The position numbers and the translations under genes are program-made. DNA of 64,000 nucleotides from Woeseiaceae bacterium (GTDB lineage: Bacteria > Pseudomonadota > Gammaproteobacteria > Steroidobacterales > Woeseiaceae), in assembly GCA_030065915.1 (NCBI GenBank), contig JASJCQ010000011.1, forward strand, positions 27,340-91,339, written 5' to 3'. This document shows positions 15,901 through 24,575 of the stretch, one piece after another (the stretch's first letter is position 1; the number at the start of each line of letters is the position of its first letter). The notes beneath the pieces were generated by a model, which saw only the letters and a program-made list of their open reading frames with translations, did no database searches and was not told the origin of the DNA.

Positions 15901-18480
15901 CTAAGCCGTCGCCGCTGCATCCGGCGAAGGCGCAGACCGTCCGACGTCGCCGCCGAACAGCCAGCCGCCTGCCCATGACAACAGTGCAGGCAGCAGCACC
16001 AGCGTCGTGGCGCCGGACAGCGCCATGATGGCCGCCATGAACGCGCCTACCGTGATGTAGGGCACCAGCGGCGCAAAGAACAGCGGCGTAAATCCGATAG
16101 CGATAACGATCGCGTTGCGAGCGATGGCTCGGGCCGGCTCTTCGAAGATCTGCTGACTCGTTGTCTCGAATGAGCCCGTGCTGCGCAGCAGCGCTCGCGT
16201 GCGTTCGATGAAGTGGATCGCGAAGTCGACGGACAGGCCGAGCGTCAGCGAAGACAGCACGGCGATCGGCATGTCATAGTCCTTGCCGATCCAGCCGATC
16301 AGGCCATAGACGCCGAGGATCGTCACGGACAGCGGCACCATCGCCAGAAGCCCGAGGCGCACGCTCCTGAAGAGCAAGGTCATCATCAGGAACACGGCGC
16401 CGAATGCGCCGACGAGGCTTATGAGCATGCCCTTGACCATCGCGTCCTGCCAGACGACGTTGATAAACGTCTTGCCGGCCCAGCGGGCCTCGACACCGGC
16501 GGGCAGCGGGTGTTTCGCGAGGTGATCGTCCATCGCAGCGATGACGTTGCTCATGTCCTGGTTGTCGCCACTCTTTAGTTGCAGCCAGATCGCCGTCGAC
16601 GTGTAATCGGGCGTCACCATGTGCCATAGATCCTGTGGCCGGTGCGAAGACTGGTACTGCAGCAGCGTCTGTGCGACGGCCGGTACCGAGCCCGGAATGT
16701 CATAATGCGCTTCGTCGCCGCCACGCAGCTCGCGATTGACGACCTTGACGACGTCGGGCAACGCATTGGTCTTGCCGACGTAGCCGGACGCATCCAGCGC
16801 CGCCTGGATGCCCTCGATCTCGGCAAGAACGTCCGGCCGCTGGAAGTAACGAGACGCCGACTGCGCGTCCTCGGCGAGTGCGATCAGGCTCTCGAGCGCC
16901 GCCATCGAATTGTCGTCACCCGTTTCGAACAACGCGTCGTCGGCTGTGGCGATGATGGCGCCGTAGAAGTCACTGTCGCTGCTGTTGCCCAGCTGCTCCG
17001 CCAGGGTTGACGCATACGGCTCTTCGATGTCGGCCAGCAGTGCCTGAGCTTCAGAGATGAAGCCTTCGGTGGCTTTCGTATCGGAGTGCGTCAACACGAA
17101 GAACGCGTCGTAGGTGCCGGCGAAGTGTTCGTTCAGCACGGTGTCGGCGACCCGGATCGGGTGGCTGGCCTTGAACCACCGAACGGGGTTGTCGTTGATC
17201 TCGATCCGCGAAATTCCGGCGATGCTCACCGCGATGAACAACACGGCGACACCGGTAATCAGTTTGCCGCGACGCATCGAGAAACGCCCCAGGCGACGCA
17301 GCATGCGCGCCAGCGGCGTCTCCGTGTGCGCAGTCTTGCTCTCGGAAGCGAGGCGCTCTAGGGCGCCGGGCGACAGCCGGACGATGTAGGCCGGGATCAG
17401 CAGGATCGTCAGCAGGAAGGCCAGGAGAATGCCGAAGGCGACGAAAGCGCCGAAGATCTGCACCGGCGGAATCGGTGTCAGCAACAATGACAGGAAGCCG
17501 ACGGCGGACGTCAGCGATGTGAACAGCATCGGCGTATACAGGTGGCCAACGACTTCCGAGATGACGGCCTTCGCGTCTTTGTCGGGCCGATAGCGATCGG
17601 CGAACTCCGACATGATGTGCACCGAGTCGACGACGGCGATTGGCATCAGGAAGATCGGGATCATCGAGCTCATGATGTGCACGGTGAAACCGAAGCCGAT
17701 CAGAAGGCCCATGCTGACGATGACCGTCGCCATGGCGACCAGCATGGGTGCGATGACCAGCAGCGCACTGCGGAAGAAATACAGCATCAGCAGGAAGATC
17801 ATCAGGCCGGCGAGCGGCGCCGATATGCCCATCTGCACGAACATGTCGTGACCGAAGGTGTCTTCGGCGACCGGCAGGCCCGTCACGTGGAACTCGTCGT
17901 TTGACTGGAGCGACTCGGTCAGCGCCAGGATCTCCTGCGAGATCGGGTAACTGAGGTCCTTGCTTTCGATCGGCACATAGATCGCGGCGGCGCGACCGTC
18001 GCCGGACACCAGCGTGTCCTTCAGCAGCGGCAGGCGGCTGACCTTGTCGCGAATGGACTCGGCCTGGGCTGCCGTCGTCGGTGCATCGCGCATCATCCAT
18101 TCGAAGCGAATCGTGCCCGGCCCTTCCTGGCCGATGTTGTCGGCGACAGCCAGCGACATCAGGTCCGGTTCGATGACGCCCTCGATGTTCAGGATCGATT
18201 CGCTTAGCGCATGCAGACTCGTCAGCGTGTCGACATTGAAGATGCCCTCATCGTGGTTGCGATTGACGATGCCGACAACGATGGCGTCGTGCAACACGAA
18301 GCGGTCTTCAACCTGGTTGTGAAAGACGCGATCGGACTGGTCCGGCGGCAACATGTTCTCCGGGTCCGTATCGATCTCGAGGCGGATCATCAGCGCCGCG
18401 GTGACCAGGACCAGCGACAGTACGATCGCATAGACGACGCGCGGCTTTTCCGTCGCGAGCCGGATGATGCTGTTCTTCAT
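15901..18480 (-). CDS. MMPL/RND-family exporter
   Basis: The 859-residue inner-membrane protein (MKNSIIRLATEKPRVVYAIV start) has two repeated halves. Each half has one helix, a large periplasmic loop, and then five helices, as in COG1033/MMPL transporters (hopanoid- and sterol-type exporters). Sterol-sensing-like segments are visible at PIFLMPIAVVDSVHIMSEFA and PIAVLSSLTLGLSVDFAIHF. It is not a tripartite HAE/HME pump, since no adaptor gene is present. Its ATG overlaps the SQR stop in ATGA, so the two are translationally coupled. The cargo is unknown; context with SQR and a LolA-like partner suggests a hydrophobic or sulfur-linked product. Confidence 0.87.
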   Translation of the reverse strand: MKNSIIRLATEKPRVVYAIVLSLVLVTAALMIRLEIDTDPENMLPPDQSDRVFHNQVEDRFVLHDAIVVGIVNRNHDEGIFNVDTLTSLHALSESILNIEGVIEPDLMSLAVADNIGQEGPGTIRFEWMMRDAPTTAAQAESIRDKVSRLPLLKDTLVSGDGRAAAIYVPIESKDLSYPISQEILALTESLQSNDEFHVTGLPVAEDTFGHDMFVQMGISAPLAGLMIFLLMLYFFRSALLVIAPMLVAMATVIVSMGLLIGFGFTVHIMSSMIPIFLMPIAVVDSVHIMSEFADRYRPDKDAKAVISEVVGHLYTPMLFTSLTSAVGFLSLLLTPIPPVQIFGAFVAFGILLAFLLTILLIPAYIVRLSPGALERLASESKTAHTETPLARMLRRLGRFSMRRGKLITGVAVLFIAVSIAGISRIEINDNPVRWFKASHPIRVADTVLNEHFAGTYDAFFVLTHSDTKATEGFISEAQALLADIEEPYASTLAEQLGNSSDSDFYGAIIATADDALFETGDDNSMAALESLIALAEDAQSASRYFQRPDVLAEIEGIQAALDASGYVGKTNALPDVVKVVNRELRGGDEAHYDIPGSVPAVAQTLLQYQSSHRPQDLWHMVTPDYTSTAIWLQLKSGDNQDMSNVIAAMDDHLAKHPLPAGVEARWAGKTFINVVWQDAMVKGMLISLVGAFGAVFLMMTLLFRSVRLGLLAMVPLSVTILGVYGLIGWIGKDYDMPIAVLSSLTLGLSVDFAIHFIERTRALLRSTGSFETTSQQIFEEPARAIARNAIVIAIGFTPLFFAPLVPYITVGAFMAAIMALSGATTLVLLPALLSWAGGWLFGGDVGRSAPSPDAAATA

Positions 18481-19760
18481 GAAGCGGTTTCCTTCAGGCG
18501 AGTTGCGCCGACCATCTTCAGCACGGTCTTCTCGTAGTAGGGCTCGGTCTTGGCCGCCTTGACCTTGTGTAGGAAGTACTTCTCGTACGCGACCTTGGCG
18601 AGGTGCACCCACTTGCCGCGGGATGCCCAGTTCGTGTTGCGCGGCGGGATTTGCGGGATGGCAACGAAGGCGACACCACTATCACCGAAGTCGGCGAGGC
18701 AAACCGCGTTCCACGTCGCGCGCTGGTCCGGCTCCTTGTCTTCGATCGCGTTTGCGATGTTGTGGGTCGTTGCGGACACCATTGACTCGATCATGTAACC
18801 GGTTTTCGGAGCCCCGGTCGGGACCGGCGTCGCCGATACCGGCGGGATGGCGACACAGACGCCGACGGCGTAGATGTTCTGGAACGTCGGATTGCGCTGG
18901 TACTTGTCGATCAGGATGAAGCCGCGAGGATTTGTCAGCCCTTCGATGTCGTTGACTGCATCGACGCCTTTGAACGCCGGCAGGATCATCGAGTGCTTGA
19001 ACTCGAGGTCATGTTCCCTCTTCTCGTTGCCGTCTTCATCGTACTCGGTAAAGCGTATGTTGCCGTCAACGACGCTTTCGATCTTTGCGTTGCAGGTCCA
19101 ATGGATGTGGCGGTCGCGGAGCTCTGACTCCATCAGTCCCTTCGTGTCACCGACGCCGTCCAATCCCAGGTGTCCGATGTAGGGCTCCGGGGTGACGAAG
19201 TGCATCGGCACCTTGTGCCGGATCTTTCGTTTCTTCAGTTCCGTGTCGAGGATGAACGCGTATTCGTAAGCCGGGCCGAAGCAGGACGCGGCCGGCGCGG
19301 CGCCAATCACGACCGGGCCGGGGTCTGCGGCCAGTTTCTCGAAGTTGGAGAACGAGGTTTCTGCATGACCGGTCTTGCAGATTGACTGCGTGTAGCCGTT
19401 CTCGGGTCCGAGACCGTCGACCTCTTCGAACGCCAGCTTCGGTCCGGTGGCGATGACGAGGTAGTCATACGAGACGGTCGAGTCATCGTTCAGTTCGAGT
19501 TCGCTCTTGTCCGGGTGGAGCCTCCTGACGCCGACTGAATTGAAGCCGATGTCGTACTTCTTCATCAGCTTCGGCAGCTCGATCGTGATCTGCTTCGCCT
19601 TGCGCCAGCCGACGGCAACCCATGGATTGGATGGCGTGAACTCGAACGTCTCAGAATCGCCGAACAGCAGGACCTCGTGTTCCTTGCCAAGCTGCTTCTT
19701 GAGTTCGTAGACCTGTGTGATACCGCCAATGCCGGCGCCAACTACTGCGATCCTCGCCAT
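18477..19760 (-). CDS. sqr: Sulfide:quinone oxidoreductase
   Basis: The 427-residue FAD enzyme has GAGIGG at its N-terminus and all three redox cysteines: Cys128 (SICKTGHAE), Cys160 (ASCFGPAYE) and Cys354 (AVCLADFGD). The spacing fits the Acidithiobacillus enzyme (Cys128, 160, 356). PVPTGAPKTGYMIE is the quinone-site signature. The enzyme oxidises sulfide to sulfane sulfur/polysulfide at the membrane and passes electrons to quinone. A C-terminal amphipathic stretch (about 390-420) can attach it to the membrane. AAGGGAAAGAG precedes the ATG. It leads the operon and faces the SqrR-type regulator. Confidence 0.93.
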   Translation of the reverse strand: MARIAVVGAGIGGITQVYELKKQLGKEHEVLLFGDSETFEFTPSNPWVAVGWRKAKQITIELPKLMKKYDIGFNSVGVRRLHPDKSELELNDDSTVSYDYLVIATGPKLAFEEVDGLGPENGYTQSICKTGHAETSFSNFEKLAADPGPVVIGAAPAASCFGPAYEYAFILDTELKKRKIRHKVPMHFVTPEPYIGHLGLDGVGDTKGLMESELRDRHIHWTCNAKIESVVDGNIRFTEYDEDGNEKREHDLEFKHSMILPAFKGVDAVNDIEGLTNPRGFILIDKYQRNPTFQNIYAVGVCVAIPPVSATPVPTGAPKTGYMIESMVSATTHNIANAIEDKEPDQRATWNAVCLADFGDSGVAFVAIPQIPPRNTNWASRGKWVHLAKVAYEKYFLHKVKAAKTEPYYEKTVLKMVGATRLKETAS

Positions 19761-19788
19761 TTCTCTTTCCCTTGGGTGACTTGGGCCT

Positions 19789-19817
19789 AATATATGCGGT
19801 TTTGCTAAAGTAGTAAA
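19789..19817 (-). promoter_or_regulatory. Promoter of the SQR operon
   Basis: On the reverse strand a -35 TTTACT (19817-19812) and a -10 TATATT (19794-19789) are separated by 17 bases. The -10 lies about 29 bases before the sqr ATG. The -35 is inside the palindrome at 19811-19822, fitting repression by the divergent ArsR. Confidence 0.6.
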
Positions 19818-19842
19818 TACTAATTTATTTATTTCTAATTTA
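19811..19842. promoter_or_regulatory. Candidate ArsR/SqrR operator region
   Basis: In an AT-rich patch between the divergent genes lies the palindrome TAGTAAATACTA (19811-19822). CTAATTTA occurs twice (19820-19827 and 19835-19842) with a 15-base period. SqrR/BigR-type repressors bind AT-rich dyads in such positions. A possible rightward -10 TATATT occurs at 19851-19856. Confidence 0.55.
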
Positions 19843-19891
19843 GAATCCGCTATATTTGGTTCACTTCAAGCGAGCCGCTACGGGCCCCAAG

Positions 19892-20233
19892 ATGCCGGAA
19901 TCCAGACAAATCAAGGAAAATCAGGAATTTAAGCTCCCGAGCAGCGACGACATGCGAAAGCACGCCGCCGAGGCCGCCGGCGTCATGAAAGCACTGGGTA
20001 ATGAAAGCCGGCTGATGATCCTGTGCCTGCTCGCAGAGGGCGAGCGCTCGGTCGGTGAAATCAACGACGTGATTCCCTTGAGCCAGTCGGCCCTGTCGCA
20101 GCAGCTCGCCAAGCTGCGGCAGCAGGGGCTGGTCGACACCCGGCGAGAGTCCCAGACCGTCTACTACCGGCTGGCCAGCGGACCGGCCGACAAGATCATT
20201 CACCTGTTGCACGATATTTACTGCGGCACATAA
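19892..20233 (+). CDS. sqrR: ArsR-family persulfide-sensing repressor (SqrR/BigR type)
   Basis: The 113-residue winged-helix protein has ALGNESRLMILCLLAEGE and the recognition helix SQSALSQQLAKLRQQGLV. Two cysteines are present, Cys45 (LMILC) and Cys111 (DIYCGT), 66 residues apart. This is the same spacing as the Cys41/Cys107 pair of Rhodobacter SqrR, which forms a tetrasulfide link when sulfane sulfur accumulates and releases DNA. Metal-binding ArsR motifs (CVC) are absent. I chose ATG 19892; the frame continues back to a TTG at 19856, but that overlaps the likely -10. It should repress sqr and itself. Confidence 0.85.
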   Translation: MPESRQIKENQEFKLPSSDDMRKHAAEAAGVMKALGNESRLMILCLLAEGERSVGEINDVIPLSQSALSQQLAKLRQQGLVDTRRESQTVYYRLASGPADKIIHLLHDIYCGT

Positions 20234-20251
20234 GCCGCTGAGAGAAAGGCT

Positions 20252-20644
20252 ATGCGCAGCGACTTTGGTTTCGGGAAGCTCGTCGGGCAGGACTTCGACG
20301 CGGCAATCGATAATGTAACTGCAGCACTCGAGCAGGAGGGCTTCGGCGTGCTGTCGGACATCGACGTCGCGGACAAACTCAACACGAAGCTGGGCGCGGA
20401 CATGAAGCGCTACCGCATCCTCGGCGCCTGCAATCCGAGCCTCGCACACCAGGCGATCCAGGCCGTGCCCGATATCGGCCTGCTGCTGCCCTGCAACGTC
20501 CTCGTTCGGGAGACGGACAGCGGCGACGTGGAAGTCAGCTTCATGGACCCGGCAAGCGTCATGTCACTTGTGGATCATCCGGATGTCGCTGGACTTGCTT
20601 CTGACGTAAAAGAGAGACTGGAGAGAGTGCGTGACGCGCTCTGA
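20252..20644 (+). CDS. DUF302 protein
   Basis: The 130-residue cytosolic protein begins MRSDFGFGKLVGQDFDAAID and has the DUF302 core: TAALEQEGFGVLSDIDV, YRILGACNPSLAHQAIQ, IGLLLPCNVLVRE and VEVSFMDP. DUF302 genes recur beside sulfur-oxidation and ArsR loci, and the conserved Cys residues (ACNP, LPCN) could handle sulfane sulfur; this is inference. A GAGAAAGG site precedes the ATG, 18 bases after the regulator gene, so it is co-transcribed. Confidence 0.85.
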   Translation: MRSDFGFGKLVGQDFDAAIDNVTAALEQEGFGVLSDIDVADKLNTKLGADMKRYRILGACNPSLAHQAIQAVPDIGLLLPCNVLVRETDSGDVEVSFMDPASVMSLVDHPDVAGLASDVKERLERVRDAL

Positions 20645-20656
20645 CAGGAGGGGGTT

Positions 20657-20902
20657 ATGGCTGACTTCGACGACATTCTTGAAGAACTGAAACAAAAGCG
20701 CGACGAGCTTCGCGTTCAGATGCACCTTGCATCGAAAGACGCCCAGGATGAATGGGAAGAACTTGAAGGCAAGATGAAGGAATTCTCGCAGCGGGCCCAG
20801 CTGGAACGCACCGGCGAGGACGTCGGTGATGCGCTGGGAAGTCTCGGACACGAGATCAAGCTCGGATACCAGCGGCTTCGGGACGCGATCAAGAGCGACT
20901 GA
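20657..20902 (+). CDS. Small coiled-coil protein
   Basis: The 81-residue, highly charged, all-helical protein (MADFDDILEELKQKRDELRV, then DAQDEWEELEGKMKEF, then LGHEIKLGYQRLRDAI) lacks a signal peptide. It follows DUF302 by 12 bases behind a strong AGGAGGGGG ribosome site and ends the regulator-side operon. No function is known. The amphipathic helices could bind a membrane or partner protein. Confidence 0.75.
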   Translation: MADFDDILEELKQKRDELRVQMHLASKDAQDEWEELEGKMKEFSQRAQLERTGEDVGDALGSLGHEIKLGYQRLRDAIKSD

Positions 20903-20946
20903 GCCGATTTCAGGAGCGAACAGTCCAACAGGGTGAATAAACCAGG

Positions 20947-20972
20947 CGGGCAACGAAACGCGTCGTTGCCCG
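20947..20972. terminator. Hairpin after the regulator-side operon
   Basis: A perfect 10-bp stem (CGGGCAACGA with TCGTTGCCCG, loop AACGCG) lies 44 bases past the coiled-coil gene. The following T-run is weak on both strands, so it may be a factor-assisted or bidirectional terminator between convergent units. Confidence 0.55.
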
Positions 20973-21025
20973 TTGGTCAGCTCATACTTTGCAGGCGGCC
21001 TGGCTAGCCGATCCTCGGCCGAACG

Positions 21026-21121
21026 TCAGCCGATCGCGATTCCAATCTGCAGTGAAAGAATACCGATGACGATAAACAGGACGGCTATAAAGACCGTGAG
21101 TGTTTTCGCCTTACTCATCAT
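21026..21121 (-). CDS. 31-residue single-span membrane protein
   Basis: This tiny open frame encodes MMSKAKTLTVFIAVLFIVIG and then ILSLQIGIAIG: a positively charged start followed by one hydrophobic helix with no tail. AAGGAG lies 6 bases before the first ATG. A second ATG follows immediately (21118), so 30 residues is also possible. No family is recognised. It converges with the SqrR-side operon across the hairpin at 20947-20972. Such proteins often tune membrane complexes or stress responses, but nothing here identifies a partner. Confidence 0.65.
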   Translation of the reverse strand: MMSKAKTLTVFIAVLFIVIGILSLQIGIAIG

Positions 21122-21268
21122 CTCGCTCTCCTTGGCGTATGCGGATTTTCTTCTTCTTACCCTCTATTTATAGACCCGCCGCGGCAGCTGCGCCAGCCTT
21201 TTCGGGTAGGTATTTTCCCTCTAGGCTGAAAGGCCCGAATCCAGCGGGCCGCAGCGGGCTTTCGACCG

Positions 21269-22126
21269 CTATTCGCCGGCCGCTGAAGCCGCGCGACGCA
21301 GTCCGGCGACACGCTCGACCTCATCGAGGAGCAGCGGAAATGCCGGCTCCGTCATCGAGTGGCCGTAGCCCTTCAGTTCGATGATGCGCGTATCCACGTG
21401 GCCCGCTACTGTCATCATGCGCATGAAATAGGCGTTCTCCTCGTAGCGACCGAGCAGCTCCTTTTCCCGGTCACCGGTAATAAGCAGTATCGGCGGTGCG
21501 TCTTCGCGCACGTGGTAGATCGGGGCCAGGTCATCGATGACAGGGGTCTCGCCGGGCAGCCCGCGCTCCTCGCGAATCGTGAAGTGCGTGATCGTGTGAC
21601 CGCTCATCGGGATCAGCCCGGCCACAACGTTTGCGTCAATGTCGTGCGCCTCGAGCCACCGCTTATCCATCGTCAGCATCGACGACAGGTAGCCGCCTGC
21701 AGAATGACCGGACAGGAAGATCAGCGACGGATCGCCCCCATAGTCGGCGATGCTGTCGAAAACCCATGCTACGGCGGCCGCCGCATCCTCGATGTAGGCC
21801 GGCGACAGGACCTTGGGAAACAGCCGGTAGTTCGGGGATACGACGCAGACACCCTTGTCGACCAGCGCGTCGGGCAGGTGCTTCTCTCCACCGCGAATGC
21901 CGCCGGCGTGAAACCAGACGATGACGGGCTGGGGCATCTCGCTGTCGGGGCAGTAGACGTCCAGCCTGGCTCGGCTGTCGATGTAGTCATCCGCAGAACG
22001 TATCGACTCCGGGTAGTAGGGAATGTCTCTCTGGACGGATACGCTATCGTCGGCCTGGATCGATGTGGCGATCAGCAGGAACGAAGCTGCAGACAGGCAT
22101 CGCAACGGCCTTGCGCTCACCGGCAT
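21269..22126 (-). CDS. Exported alpha/beta-hydrolase (BD-FAE/esterase-lipase type)
   Basis: The 285-residue protein has a signal peptide (ending SIQADD) and the HSL/BD-FAE fold. The oxyanion motif is WFHAGGIRGG (HAGG replaces HGGG). The nucleophile elbow is GHSAGG (Ser near 145), and the acid/His come late (ITGDREKE and GYGHSM). Members hydrolyse small acyl esters in the periplasm. Its start lies 3 bases after the SIMPL stop without its own ribosome site, indicating coupling. Confidence 0.82.
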   Translation of the reverse strand: MPVSARPLRCLSAASFLLIATSIQADDSVSVQRDIPYYPESIRSADDYIDSRARLDVYCPDSEMPQPVIVWFHAGGIRGGEKHLPDALVDKGVCVVSPNYRLFPKVLSPAYIEDAAAAVAWVFDSIADYGGDPSLIFLSGHSAGGYLSSMLTMDKRWLEAHDIDANVVAGLIPMSGHTITHFTIREERGLPGETPVIDDLAPIYHVREDAPPILLITGDREKELLGRYEENAYFMRMMTVAGHVDTRIIELKGYGHSMTEPAFPLLLDEVERVAGLRRAASAAGE

Positions 22127-22129
22127 CGG

Positions 22130-22846
22130 CTAGTCGACGAGGGCGAAAGTCACGTTCACCGTCGCATTGAACGTCAGCTCGCCGGGGTTGTAAGACGCGG
22201 GCGCAGCCGCGCTTTCGGCGACGGAGAACAAGTTACCGCCCGCACGAGGCTGAAACGGCACGGCGCTGCTGGCGTTAACCTTGATCGCATCTCCGAGGCT
22301 GGCGCCCAGCGTCGAGGCGAGGATCTCGGCGTTGCTTCTCGCGTTTAGCGCCGCCCGTTTCAGCGCCTCCCGATAGGCGGCCTCGCGGCCTGCGCTCTGC
22401 AACACGGGAGACGACACCTGGTTGACGCCGGCACTGACAGCGCCCTCGATCAGCTGCCCGAGTATCTCCAGTTCCTCGACGGTCACGCTGATCCGGCGCT
22501 CGGCGATGTAGCCGACGAACTCCTGCTGCTCTGTATTCCGGTTCCAGCGATACTCGGGACGCACGTTAGCGCCCGTCGTATCGATTTTGCTCCGGTCGAT
22601 GCCAAGTTTGTCGGTGGCCTCGAGCAGCGCGTTTGTTTGCTCGGCGACACGGCTCTGCGCCTCACCGAGCTGCTTCGACCTGACTACGATACCCATATCC
22701 ACCAGCGCACTGTCAGGCGTTGCCGACGCCGTGGCGTTACCGGACACGGAAACCGTTCTCTCGGTTTCAGGGTTCGCCCTGCCCTCATCTGCCACCGTGC
22801 ATGCGCTTGCCACGAGAAGCGAACAAAGAATAATGACTCGTATCAT
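22130..22846 (-). CDS. SIMPL-domain (DUF541) periplasmic protein
   Basis: The 238-residue protein has signal peptide MIRVIILCSLLVASACTVAD; the LVASAC resembles a lipobox, so it may be a lipoprotein. A full SIMPL/DUF541 domain follows: VSVSGNATASATPDSALVDM, DRSKIDTTGANVRPEYRW, GYIAERRISVTVEELEILGQ, and an ALKRAALNARSNAEILASTL helix. Family members (BP26, YggE) oligomerise in the periplasm and are linked to oxidative stress. It precedes the esterase gene. Confidence 0.87.
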   Translation of the reverse strand: MIRVIILCSLLVASACTVADEGRANPETERTVSVSGNATASATPDSALVDMGIVVRSKQLGEAQSRVAEQTNALLEATDKLGIDRSKIDTTGANVRPEYRWNRNTEQQEFVGYIAERRISVTVEELEILGQLIEGAVSAGVNQVSSPVLQSAGREAAYREALKRAALNARSNAEILASTLGASLGDAIKVNASSAVPFQPRAGGNLFSVAESAAAPASYNPGELTFNATVNVTFALVD

Positions 22847-22963
22847 TTTGCTTGATCCTCAAAGATTGATTCGAAACGGCTCAGGCGATGTACCACGCTA
22901 TTCGCGATGCGGCATCGCGCAATGAGCCCTTACTGTGTAAACGCACGGTCTTCGTCGCACGGG

Positions 22964-24499
22964 TCACTCGGCGACCTCGGCCCGGGTGATGCGCGCCGGG
23001 CAATTGCCGCCGGTGTATGGCCCCAGTCCCGTGTTGACACCGGCGATCTGCCCCGACGCGATCGGACCTCGAATCCGCTGCAGGATGTCACGTGCGGTCC
23101 CGCCACTGCCGACGGTAACGGCGATCTCGATGTTCCTGACGGCAATCGGCGCATCGTTTCGAACCTGGACGATCAGGTTTCCGTTGTTGTCCGCCGAGCA
23201 GCCTCGCTTGATGTAGTTGCCGGGGTTGTCGGCCAGGTCCAGCCGGACCAGCCGTGTCGACGCTGCCTTGCCGTATTCGCCGCGGTCGGATGACGCCACC
23301 GTCCGGAAGTGCTCGATCGCGCGGCCCCGGTTGCCCCGCTCCTCGGCGATTGTTCCCAGCACGTAGTGCGCCGGCGCGGTCGGCAATAGCGAGTTGGCAC
23401 GCTCGAGGTCGGCCACGGCCGCATCTTTCTGGCCGAGTTCGTTGCGGGCCAGACCGCGCTGCAGGTGGTAGTAGAAGAACTCGCTGCGACGTTCGATCGC
23501 GCGCGTGTAGTTCGTGACCGCCCAGTCGTAGTTCTTCTGCACGAGACGAACATCGCCCCTGAGGCTGTGGAAGTGCGCCTCACCGTTGAAGAGATTAATT
23601 GCCCCTTCGGCCTTGGCCACGGCTTCGTCGTAGCGCTTCTCGGCCAGCGCCTTGCGGCCTTCATCGTAGAGTTTATAAGCGGGCTCGAGCTGCCGCGTCC
23701 GCTTCAGGGCAGCCTCGTAGCGTTCGACGCCGAGTTCGCCGCCGGGCGGTAGCGTCGCGGCCGTTGCGACGTTTGCCTGCACGCGCTCACGCGATGGCGG
23801 GTGGCTCGCGAACAGGCCGGACAGCCAGTCCGTTCGCCTGCCTTCGCTCAGGCGGACGAAGGTCTCCTGCAGCTGGACTGCTCCGGAAGGGTCGTAGCCG
23901 GCGGCACGCATGTATTTCATGCCGTATTCGTCGGACTCAAGCTCGGCGCTGCGCCCGTAGCGTGCCAGGAACGCCTGAGAGCCCAGCGTCGCGCCGCCGA
24001 TCGCGAGATCACCGTAATCGCTGTCGCTGGTTGCCACGGCCGTGCCCACGACGAGGATCTGCGTCAGCATGCCCCGCGTCATCTGCTGCGCCGAATGCCT
24101 GGCCGCAGCGTGCACGATCTCGTGGCCCAGCACGGCGGCGAGCTCGGCTTCCGAGTTCATCTCGGTCAGCAGTCCGCGGTTGATGGCAATCTTGCCGCCT
24201 GGCAGTGCCCACGCATTGGGTATGGAATTGTTCAGCACGACGAACTCGTAGGGCAGCGGATTGTCGCTGTAGGCGGCGATCTTCTGCCCGACGCGACTGA
24301 CATAGGCGTTTAACGCGGGGTCGACGTCATAGACCCCGCCCTGCGATTGCTGAGACGGCACGTAGGCCTGCTCGCCCATCTGCAGCTCCTGCTGCGGGCT
24401 TGCGAGGATCAGTTGGCGCTCGCCGGTGACGGGGTTAACCGAGCAACCCCACAGGAGAAACAAAACGAGCAGCAGTGTAAAGTTGCGCATCGCACGCAT
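22964..24499 (-). CDS. M48 metalloprotease lipoprotein with TPR repeats (BepA-like)
   Basis: The 511-residue lipoprotein (LLWGC lipobox near residue 19) carries zinc motif HEIVH near 126 and a downstream ELESDEYGMKYM glutamate motif. These define M48 peptidases. The C-terminal half (about 255-420) is TPR-like helical (YDEGRKALAEKRYDEAVAKA, RGLARNELGQKDAAVADLER), as in BepA/YfgC, which degrades misassembled outer-membrane proteins. The final beta-rich part (about 420-511) is an extension not usual in BepA. The start may be the second ATG (24490); there is no decisive ribosome site. Confidence 0.88.
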   Translation of the reverse strand: MRAMRNFTLLLVLFLLWGCSVNPVTGERQLILASPQQELQMGEQAYVPSQQSQGGVYDVDPALNAYVSRVGQKIAAYSDNPLPYEFVVLNNSIPNAWALPGGKIAINRGLLTEMNSEAELAAVLGHEIVHAAARHSAQQMTRGMLTQILVVGTAVATSDSDYGDLAIGGATLGSQAFLARYGRSAELESDEYGMKYMRAAGYDPSGAVQLQETFVRLSEGRRTDWLSGLFASHPPSRERVQANVATAATLPPGGELGVERYEAALKRTRQLEPAYKLYDEGRKALAEKRYDEAVAKAEGAINLFNGEAHFHSLRGDVRLVQKNYDWAVTNYTRAIERRSEFFYYHLQRGLARNELGQKDAAVADLERANSLLPTAPAHYVLGTIAEERGNRGRAIEHFRTVASSDRGEYGKAASTRLVRLDLADNPGNYIKRGCSADNNGNLIVQVRNDAPIAVRNIEIAVTVGSGGTARDILQRIRGPIASGQIAGVNTGLGPYTGGNCPARITRAEVAE

Positions 24500-24575
24500 C
24501 CGGATTCAGTCGAAGGGATTCGATTATACCGCCGGTCGGTTCAGCACGGATGTTAAGGATTACCGAGAGGACATC

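Noticed and set aside
17051..18100. 349-codon frame within the MMPL gene in another frame
   Set aside because: Same-strand shadow with Arg/Ala/Asp-rich nonsense composition.
21359..22348. 329-codon rightward frame over the esterase and SIMPL genes
   Set aside because: It runs across two real leftward genes and their junction; shadow of codon bias.
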